Below, in pieces: positions 24,704 to 30,904 of a stretch of DNA of 39,028 nucleotides. Below the pieces are notes generated by a model. It was not told the DNA's origin and did not search any database. It saw nothing but the letters and a program-made list of their open reading frames with translations. The position numbers were made by a program, and so were the translations under genes. This stretch comes from Candidatus Poribacteria bacterium (lineage in GTDB: Bacteria; Poribacteria; WGA-4E; PCPOR2b), in the NCBI GenBank assembly GCA_022567695.1, contig JADFGN010000006.1, positions 1 to 39,028 of the forward strand. Reading direction: 5' to 3'. How positions within the stretch are numbered: position 1 is the first letter of the stretch; each line of letters starts with the position of its first letter.

Positions 24704-25041
24704 ATCTTTTCGTCTATGGCACTTTAATGTATCGAGAACAGATTGAGTTTTTGCTGCGTCGAAAACTGGGCGATCCGGTCGAGGCAACGATACGCGGCTT
24801 TACAATGATTATCGCCTCAGAGTGGGGATATCCTGTACTTATCCCTGAGTCAAATTCTATCGTTGAGGGAGTCGTCTGGCGGGAATTGACCGAGAAGGAC
24901 TTTATCACCCTTGACTATTACGAAGGGTGCGACGAGGAATTCGCTGTTTATCAGCGGGAAAGACGGAAGGTTGTCGTTGGTGGGCATGAGGAGGAAGCGT
25001 GGGTTTACGTTGCAAGTCCGGCGTTCTTAGAATCAGAATAG
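24700..25041 (+). CDS. Gamma-glutamylcyclotransferase-like (AIG2/GGCT fold) protein
   Basis: ATG 24700 overlaps the kinase stop (ATGA), with AAAGGTGG just upstream, so translation is coupled. The 113-aa protein has the family entry motif LFVYGTLM (3-10), which binds the gamma-glutamyl group, and Glu75 in LDYYEG, the usual catalytic acid. The segment VEGVVWREL precedes it, as in AIG2-like proteins. Such enzymes convert gamma-glutamyl amino compounds to 5-oxoproline in the cytoplasm; the substrate here is unknown. A longer frame upstream overlaps the kinase and is not needed. The terminator at 25358-25391 probably ends this transcript. Confidence 0.9.
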   Translation: MNLFVYGTLMYREQIEFLLRRKLGDPVEATIRGFTMIIASEWGYPVLIPESNSIVEGVVWRELTEKDFITLDYYEGCDEEFAVYQRERRKVVVGGHEEEAWVYVASPAFLESE

Positions 25042-25094
25042 TTGGGAGGCTGAGACAAAGAGATGAGACAGGTTGTCACAATTTAACACAATAC

Positions 25095-25252
25095 GTATTG
25101 CACTGTGAAATATGTTCTGACTATGGACCTCTCCCCCGGCCCCTCTCCTACGAGGAGAGGGGAGACAAACTTCTCCCCCTTCCCTCGCAGGGAAGGGGGC
25201 CGGGGGGTTAGGTTGAAACTTATTTCACACAGTAGTATTGCACTGTGAAATA
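25095..25252. repeat. Cloverleaf-like palindromic repeat with flanking direct repeats (MITE-like)
   Basis: Two copies of GTATTGCACTGTGAAATA (25095-25112 and 25235-25252) flank a GC-rich block. Inside, TGTGAAATA (25104-25112) is mirrored by TATTTCACA (25221-25229). Then CCCCCGGCC (25133-25141) pairs with GGCCGGGGG (25198-25206). Within that, a 10-bp stem (25140-25149 with 25153-25162) and an 11-bp stem (25175-25185 with 25189-25199) sit side by side, the outer and inner stems competing for one or two bases at their junctions. No coding capacity. Confidence 0.75.
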
Positions 25253-25269
25253 AATTATGCAAAGTGACC

Positions 25270-25345
25270 GGGAGGGTGAGGCACCCGCCGAACCCTGCGG
25301 GTGGGAGGACAGACCTCACGCACCCCGCGCAGTTCTTCCCACCAC
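25270..25345. repeat. Interspersed GC-rich repeat
   Basis: The block starts GGGAGGGTGAGGCACCCGCC, shares its first part with 19247-19271 and contains the 23-bp unit (25301-25323) also present at 4988-5010. It lies in the gap after the GGCT-like gene, beside the cloverleaf element. Confidence 0.6.
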
Positions 25346-25357
25346 CCGAAGGCTCCG

Positions 25358-25391
25358 AGCCGTCAGTGTTAGTTCATGCTGGCGGCTTTTT
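25358..25391 (+). terminator. Intrinsic terminator for the rightward kinase/GGCT transcript
   Basis: AGCCGTCAG (25358-25366) pairs with CTGGCGGCT (25379-25387), nine pairs including one G-T, with a 12-base loop and five Ts at 25387-25391. It stands 14 bp before the stop of the convergent PD40 gene. Confidence 0.8.
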
Positions 25392-25404
25392 GTTTGTGAG
25401 GATT

Positions 25405-26709
25405 CTAGCTCTTGATTCGGGCCCACGTCGTCGTGAGTTTGTTTCGCGAATTCAACGCAGGAGCCGCTGGCACGGAATTAATGCTATCGCTACCAGTTAT
25501 CGCTTGACCATCGAAGGTCTCGCCTGTAAGCGTACCTTCTGTGGAGTCACACGTGAGGTCGGTGTCTCCATTTCGGAAGTGAAGCACCAAGTCTGTGTCG
25601 CCATCATCATCGACATCTTCTTCATGACGCTTAGGGTTGCCGCTTTTTTTATTCACGTGTGTCTCACTGGCGCCCTCAAAGGTGACAGTGGTATGGTCAA
25701 CGGTGGTCGCGTCAAAATCGTCTGTCGTTAAGATGGCCACGGTAATAACCCCCTTCGCATTGTTGCAGTTGATTGAATTGGGGTCACTACCGGGCTTGAT
25801 GTCGATGTCAACGGGTATGTCAACAGTCACGAGAAACGGCGACCAATCAGACTCTCTGTCCTCCGCCGCGTTATTAGTCAGGTTGACTTGGTTTGTTCCA
25901 TCGGCGTTCATCACGTAGATTTCAGAATTTCCATCACGGTCTGAATGGAAGACAATCTTCGTCCCATCGGGTGACCATGAAGGTCCGCGATCGCCCGCCG
26001 GGTTATTGGTCAGCCTTGTTTGATTTGTCCCATCCGCGTTCATCACGTAGATTTCCTGCTGGCCACCGTGACGGGCGGTATAAAAAGCAATCTTCGTTCC
26101 ATCTGGAGACCACGCCGGGAAAGCTTCACTTGCAGGGTTGTTGGTAAGATTAACTTGGTTTGTCCCGTTCCCCGCATTCATGACATACACTTCGTTGTTG
26201 CCATCGCGTTTTGATATAAAAGCAATCTTCGCCCCATTTGGGGACCATGAGGGTACTTCATCAGTAGCCGTGTTGTTAGTCAGACGCGCTTGGTTCGTTC
26301 CATCGGCGTTCATCACATAAATTTCATAGTTACCGTCGCGGGTTGATCCAAAGGCAATTTTCGCCCCATCTGGTGACCATGAAGGTATTTCGTCAACTGC
26401 CGGGTTATTGGTGAGTCGCGTTTGGTTCGTTCCATCAGCGTTCATCACGTAGATTTCGTTGTTCCCATCGCGGTCTGATGTAAAGGCAATCTGTGTCCCA
26501 TCTGGTGACCATGCAGGTGCGCCATCCAGTGCTGCGTTATTGGTCAACCGAGTTTGATTTGTTCCATCGGAGTTCATCACGTAGATTTCGTTGTTGCCAT
26601 CGCGGTCTGACATGAAGGCAATCTTCGTGTTTGTGAGTTGTGCTTGACTTACAGATACCATGAGTGTCGCGCAAATCAATAGTAAAACTGCAATAACTAT
26701 GGGTCTCAT
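25405..26709 (-). CDS. Exported six-bladed PD40 (TolB-like) beta-propeller protein
   Basis: ATG 26709 follows GGAGGT about 11 bases upstream and opens a signal peptide ([22 protein letters not shown]). Residues about 27-290 are six near-identical units of about 43 residues, each reading roughly [18 protein letters not shown], then [12 protein letters not shown], then a PSWSPDG end. This is the PD40 pattern of TolB propellers, and six units make one closed ring. The C-terminal part (about 295-434) is a beta domain beginning [15 protein letters not shown] with an acidic VDDDGDTDL stretch, seen in other secreted proteins of such bacteria. The units are alike at DNA level too, about 129 bp each. 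It should act as an extracytoplasmic binding module; the ligand is unknown. Confidence 0.9.
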   Translation of the reverse strand: MRPIVIAVLLLICATLMVSVSQAQLTNTKIAFMSDRDGNNEIYVMNSDGTNQTRLTNNAALDGAPAWSPDGTQIAFTSDRDGNNEIYVMNADGTNQTRLTNNPAVDEIPSWSPDGAKIAFGSTRDGNYEIYVMNADGTNQARLTNNTATDEVPSWSPNGAKIAFISKRDGNNEVYVMNAGNGTNQVNLTNNPASEAFPAWSPDGTKIAFYTARHGGQQEIYVMNADGTNQTRLTNNPAGDRGPSWSPDGTKIVFHSDRDGNSEIYVMNADGTNQVNLTNNAAEDRESDWSPFLVTVDIPVDIDIKPGSDPNSINCNNAKGVITVAILTTDDFDATTVDHTTVTFEGASETHVNKKSGNPKRHEEDVDDDGDTDLVLHFRNGDTDLTCDSTEGTLTGETFDGQAITGSDSINSVPAAPALNSRNKLTTTWARIKS

Positions 26710-26761
26710 CTTGGGAATATACCTCCAAATACATTTGACAGTGATTATTTTGGGTATTCAA

Positions 26762-26790
26762 AGTATAACAGAATGCGGTATTCTCGTCAA
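26762..26790 (-). promoter_or_regulatory. Predicted sigma70-type promoter of the PD40 gene
   Basis: On the minus strand TTGACG (26790-26785) and TATACT (26767-26762) are spaced by 17 bases. Transcription would begin near 26755, about 46 nt before the ATG at 26709. Confidence 0.65.
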
Positions 26791-26811
26791 CGCCTAATTT
26801 CCAGATCTTAA

Positions 26812-29001
26812 TCAGTGAGACTGCAACTGCACAATCTCATCAATCTGCCGACGTGCATAATCGACAATGACACTCTCCGGATAATCTTGGATCAGGGCGG
26901 CATACGTCTCCCGCGCTTTGTCGGGCTGTTCCATTTGGCGGTGATAGATGCCCGCAATCTTCACAAGTGCCTCTGTTGCGACTGAACTCTCATTCGTGAC
27001 GTTCTGCTGATACGCCTTGATTGCGTCGGTATATGCCTGTCGCCACTGATGAATTTCGCCGATTAGCATCCAGAGATCATCAACGATAAGGGCTTTGGGA
27101 TATTTCTCAATTGCTTCTTTGCACCCTTTCAATGCCTCATCAGCTTTCCCGCTGAGGTCTGCTTGCAACGCTTTAAGGTAGAGTTTGAAAGGCTCATTAG
27201 AATAATCGGAATTGGATTGAATCAGGACGACTCGATCCAAGGCATCGTTGCTCTCTGGATGGTCTACGGCGACCTCAAGCACTCGTTTATATTCCGCGGT
27301 TGCTTCCTCAAACTTCCCCTGGAAAAGGTACGAATCGCCAATCAGTTTTCGGGCGGCCGCTTTGAAACTGCTATGTCCATCGGCAATTGGCCGCAAGATG
27401 TTCTGAGCAGCGGCATATCGTTCTTGCAAAATGTGGCACTCCGCCAAACCGAGCCGGACTTCCCACTGCTGTTTGGTGGATAGTGGACGGTTTGTTAGTG
27501 GTTGATAAATGCGCATCGCCGCTTCGACATCACGAATGCCGTGCAACCATATATGTCCTAAAAACAACTGTGCCAATGTGTCAAGATTCTTCATATTCGT
27601 TAGGACGGTGAGTGCTTCTTGCCACTTCCCCAACTGTTCATAAAGTCGAGCGGCTTTCATTTGTGAACTCCATGCCAGGCGCGTATTCGGAAAAAGCTCG
27701 ACAATTGTCTGATAGAAGTCAACGGCTTTCGCATCCTTATTCCGTTGCAAGAGTTGCGCGAAATTTTTAAGTGCCAGATCGAGTTGGCCGCGATAGAAGT
27801 AGAGTTCCGCGAGAGACAGAACTAGATTGGGATTCTGCGGTTGCGCTTTTAAATCCGTTTGAACTTGAGTAATCACACGCTCAAACAAGTTCTCCCGTTG
27901 TTGCCCCTCATAGATGTCCGCCATGTCCTCGATAATCGTGCTACGTCCGCTATAGCCGATGTCCACCGTCCGCAACGCTCGCAGGTAAGTTTCAATCGCC
28001 ATATCAATTTGCCCTTGGATTTTGTACACATTTGCAAGCTGAGTGTATAGATACGCGCTCTTAGGATTGAGCCGAATGCCGGATTCGTAAGCTTCAATCG
28101 CTTTGTCATACATCTGATGGGTTGTATAAATCGAACCCAGTTGTTGGTATCGATACGATTGGTTTGGATCCTTTCGGATAATCTGTGACCATTGCTCTAC
28201 AGCTTGATCGCGCTGACCGAGTTGAGCATACAGATCGCCAAGCTTTTTGATCAGGCTCGTGTCGTTTGGATCGCGTTCAAGGGCGGCACGATAAAGGCTT
28301 AACGCATCGCTGTGTTTTCCCTGCTCCTTGTAAAGATCTGCCAACTGCTCCATCAAATCGGTGTCATTTGGATCCTGGCGCAGGTAACCCCGAAGTAATT
28401 CTTCCGCTTTGGCATACTCACGCTGATTGATATGTAGCCGCACGAGGCTGTACAATGCACTGATGCGATAAGAAGAGTTCGGGAAGTTCTCCATAAAATG
28501 AAGATAGCCCTTGATTGCCTCATCATATTTGCCCTCCGCATAGAGATACTGAGCGATCAAGTAGTGGGCGATTGCGGCAGTTTGCGTTTTGGGGTATCTA
28601 TTCGCAAGTTGCCTGCAACTGAGAATCCCTTCCTTGTATTGATACCGTTGAACAAACAGATTCCCAATTTGATGCACAGCTTGGCTTGCATACGAGCCGT
28701 CCGGAGCATCATCGATGATTGCTTGAAAGGTTCGGACTGCGGCAGTATCATCCCCCGTTTTGCCGTAGCATTGCCCCATGTTTATGCGAATCGAGTCCTT
28801 TGTATTTTGTCGCAAAGGCGTTTTCAAAAGGGCTTGATATGCCTCAATCGCTTCTGAGTATTTACGGCTATAGTAGAGTTCATGGGCAGATTGAACCGCC
28901 GCCAAGTCCTCTTGGATGTTCTGATTTTGCGCATGCGTTGTCAGAGAAATCAGTAAAAGTATGATTATGAATTGTGTTCCTATAAACAGTTTACGAGGCA
29001 T
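26812..29001 (-). CDS. Exported tetratricopeptide-repeat protein (729 aa)
   Basis: ATG 29001 follows AAAGGAGA with about 7-base spacing and opens a signal peptide (KLFIGTQFIIILLLISLTTHAQ, about 1-25). The rest is built of some 15 or more TPR helical hairpins. Clear ones are YSEAIEAYQALLKTPL, YDEAIKGYLHFMENFPNSSY, HSDALSLYRAALERDPND, YDKAIEAYESGIRLNPKSAY and QIDMAIETYLRALR. The C-terminal pairs end KARETYAALIQDYPESVIVD, a style seen in YbgF/BamD-like outer-membrane proteins. It most likely works in the periplasm as a scaffold for an envelope complex; partners are unknown. It lies downstream of the AAA ATPase gene and upstream of the PD40 gene. The PD40 gene has its own promoter. Confidence 0.92.
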   Translation of the reverse strand: MPRKLFIGTQFIIILLLISLTTHAQNQNIQEDLAAVQSAHELYYSRKYSEAIEAYQALLKTPLRQNTKDSIRINMGQCYGKTGDDTAAVRTFQAIIDDAPDGSYASQAVHQIGNLFVQRYQYKEGILSCRQLANRYPKTQTAAIAHYLIAQYLYAEGKYDEAIKGYLHFMENFPNSSYRISALYSLVRLHINQREYAKAEELLRGYLRQDPNDTDLMEQLADLYKEQGKHSDALSLYRAALERDPNDTSLIKKLGDLYAQLGQRDQAVEQWSQIIRKDPNQSYRYQQLGSIYTTHQMYDKAIEAYESGIRLNPKSAYLYTQLANVYKIQGQIDMAIETYLRALRTVDIGYSGRSTIIEDMADIYEGQQRENLFERVITQVQTDLKAQPQNPNLVLSLAELYFYRGQLDLALKNFAQLLQRNKDAKAVDFYQTIVELFPNTRLAWSSQMKAARLYEQLGKWQEALTVLTNMKNLDTLAQLFLGHIWLHGIRDVEAAMRIYQPLTNRPLSTKQQWEVRLGLAECHILQERYAAAQNILRPIADGHSSFKAAARKLIGDSYLFQGKFEEATAEYKRVLEVAVDHPESNDALDRVVLIQSNSDYSNEPFKLYLKALQADLSGKADEALKGCKEAIEKYPKALIVDDLWMLIGEIHQWRQAYTDAIKAYQQNVTNESSVATEALVKIAGIYHRQMEQPDKARETYAALIQDYPESVIVDYARRQIDEIVQLQSH

Positions 29002-29061
29002 TCTGTTTCTCCTTTGATTAGGTGCGAGGCGTTGGGGTTAAGGAATGACGATTTAATAAAT

Positions 29062-29110
29062 CGAACACATCTGTTCGACCCACAACGTAGGGGCGAGGCA
29101 TGCTTCGCCC
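29062..29110. repeat. Short intergenic hairpins
   Basis: CGAACA/TGTTCG (29062-29067 with 29072-29077) and GGGCGAGGCATGCTTCGCCC (29091-29110) form two adjacent small palindromes in the gap 29002-29149. The second has the look of short GC palindromes scattered in many genomes. No T-run follows, so neither is a terminator. Confidence 0.45.
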
Positions 29111-29149
29111 GAAATGTAGGAGTTATTTCGTAGCCATTCCTAAGCGTCG

Positions 29150-30730
29150 CTACATCCCCCATATCTTAATCGCCCGTCCTTGATATGTTGCTTCTCGACT
29201 GAAAATCTTGTCCGCCCAGGCTTTGTCTGTATCTCGGTCAAAGATCACGAGATGACCTTCCTCTGTCCCACAGCGGTCCATGTACTCCCAAGTTTGTTCA
29301 AGTCCTTCCTCGATGGTATGCTCCAGAGAACGGTAACGAATTTTAAGTTCGATGACGGACTTCTGGATGCCGCCGGGGTATGGCCAGATCACCAGCAAAT
29401 CTGTTCTCAACCGTCCGAGTCCATATTCCCGTTCTACCCGACCACCGCTGTTGACAATCCGCTGAAGAAAGGCTTGCAAGAGCAGTTGCGGGCCTGCCTC
29501 CTTGTAATCGAACCGTTCAATCCAACTTTCCGAGTTTTCTCGAAAAAACTGCTGGAAGGCAGAGAGGAGTTTGTAGATATCCAACAGTCCATCAGTTCGG
29601 ATATACCAAGGGGGTTGGTGGGTAATGGTCAGTTGAGTGCTGTAGGTCAACTCGCGGGGAATAATCTCCTGATAGATTAGATTCGCAATGCTCAACTGTC
29701 CCTCCTCCGTCCGTATTAATCCAAGGTCTCGTAGATACAAAATATCATCTGTCGGAATCAGGTCAGGATGGCTTGTGCCTGCTAACATAGGTTCAATTAC
29801 CTTCCTCACCCGCTCCTCAGCCAGCTTGTCTACCAATTGGTCAATATGGGTCTCACGGCGCAAAATGATTTGTTCCTTTGCCTCCGATACCATCTCTGCC
29901 GTAATGGGTTTTGATCGATCTCTACCAGCTTTTATCTTAAAACATGCTTCGTAGCCCAGGGCATTAACCAGCCAAGGTTGCCCACTGGTGAGATCCCAGA
30001 TTCGCCCTAAAGCCTCACCCTCAAACTCCTGTCCGGTCGTCTCTGTGTGTTGCTGATATAAGGTTTCTATTTCCTGACGGCTAAAGTCTTCTAAGCGTAA
30101 CGACTCCGCTTTGATGTTAAATGCACTTCCGCCTGTGATGATCGCTTTGTCGCGGCTCGAATGAATTCGGTAATCGCGGATGTCTCGCACTCCACAGAGG
30201 ATGATGCTCTGGGGAAACAAGGCGGGACGTTTATCATAACCCGCCCGGAGTTGCCTCAACACCGAAATCAGCGTATCGCCAACCAATGAGTCAACTTCAT
30301 CCATCAAAAGAACGACTGGCAAAGGGCTGGCTTCAGACCACAACGTCAATGTAGCATTCAAGGCACTGTTGGGTCCCGACTGCTCCAACAGATCTTGCCA
30401 TCGATCCATTAGAAAGGAATCTTTCAAAAAATCCCGTGCCCGTGAAGCCATTTCCCATAGAATGGCCTGCATTCCCTGCTGGATGTCTTCGCGGGCGGCT
30501 TGTGCGGTTTCCACATTACAATATAGGCAGTGGTACTTTCCATCCTGGTTGAGTTTCTCCATCAAGGCGAGCAGACAGGTTGTCTTTCCCGTTTGCCTGG
30601 GGGCATGAAGCACGAAGTATTTTTTCATTTCAATCAGGGCCATTACATCGTCCAGATCTAATCGCTCTAGTGGAGGCAAACAGTAGTGATCCGCGCTCCT
30701 GACCGGTCCAGCGGTATTAAAGAAACGCAT
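29150..30730 (-). CDS. AAA_35-type ATPase with C-terminal PD-(D/E)XK nuclease-like domain
   Basis: The start is set at ATG 30730 because AGGAG stands 7 bases upstream and MRFFNTAGPVRSADHYCLPP is the usual opening of this family; the longer frame (to 30883) runs through a hairpin repeat. The 526-aa protein has Walker A APRQTGKT (43-50), Walker B VVLLMDEVD (139-147) and a downstream arginine-rich segment VRDIRDYRIHS. A winged-helix-like middle part leads to a tail with Asp444 in GRLRTDLLVIWP and Glu461-Leu-Lys463 in VIELKI, the spacing of a PD-(D/E)XK nuclease. Stand-alone proteins of this type are common and repeated in Poribacteria-like and cyanobacterial genomes. Their function is unknown, and they could be DNA-processing or defence proteins. 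Confidence 0.85.
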   Translation of the reverse strand: MRFFNTAGPVRSADHYCLPPLERLDLDDVMALIEMKKYFVLHAPRQTGKTTCLLALMEKLNQDGKYHCLYCNVETAQAAREDIQQGMQAILWEMASRARDFLKDSFLMDRWQDLLEQSGPNSALNATLTLWSEASPLPVVLLMDEVDSLVGDTLISVLRQLRAGYDKRPALFPQSIILCGVRDIRDYRIHSSRDKAIITGGSAFNIKAESLRLEDFSRQEIETLYQQHTETTGQEFEGEALGRIWDLTSGQPWLVNALGYEACFKIKAGRDRSKPITAEMVSEAKEQIILRRETHIDQLVDKLAEERVRKVIEPMLAGTSHPDLIPTDDILYLRDLGLIRTEEGQLSIANLIYQEIIPRELTYSTQLTITHQPPWYIRTDGLLDIYKLLSAFQQFFRENSESWIERFDYKEAGPQLLLQAFLQRIVNSGGRVEREYGLGRLRTDLLVIWPYPGGIQKSVIELKIRYRSLEHTIEEGLEQTWEYMDRCGTEEGHLVIFDRDTDKAWADKIFSREATYQGRAIKIWGM

Positions 30731-30785
30731 CGGAAATCTCCTGGGTTGAAGTGAAAAACCAAACATAAGTATGCGGACACACATT

Positions 30786-30853
30786 AGACCTGACGGGTTT
30801 GACTCGTCTCCGGGCTTACTCGGCTCCGGGCTCGCCTCCCCCTTGTCAGGTCT
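30786..30853. repeat. Hairpin with internal tandem 16-mer in the leader of the AAA gene
   Basis: AGACCTGAC (30786-30794) pairs perfectly with GTCAGGTCT (30845-30853). Inside are two adjacent 16-bp copies, ACTCGTCTCCGGGCTT (30802-30817) and ACTCGGCTCCGGGCTC (30818-30833), alike at 14 positions. It lies between the cyclase-STAND gene and the AAA gene, upstream of the AAA start on the minus strand. Confidence 0.6.
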
Positions 30854-30904
30854 CAAGCTACGCAAACATTTACCTGCAATCAATAAATGAACCCTTGATA
30901 AAAC

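Noticed and set aside
25264-25731. 155-codon plus-strand frame over the PD40 C-terminus
   Set aside because: Begins in a repeat and lies antisense to a well-supported gene.
25853-26631. Regular 129-bp tandem units suggestive of a CRISPR array
   Set aside because: The units are in frame and encode the six PD40 repeats; there are no short repeats with unique spacers.
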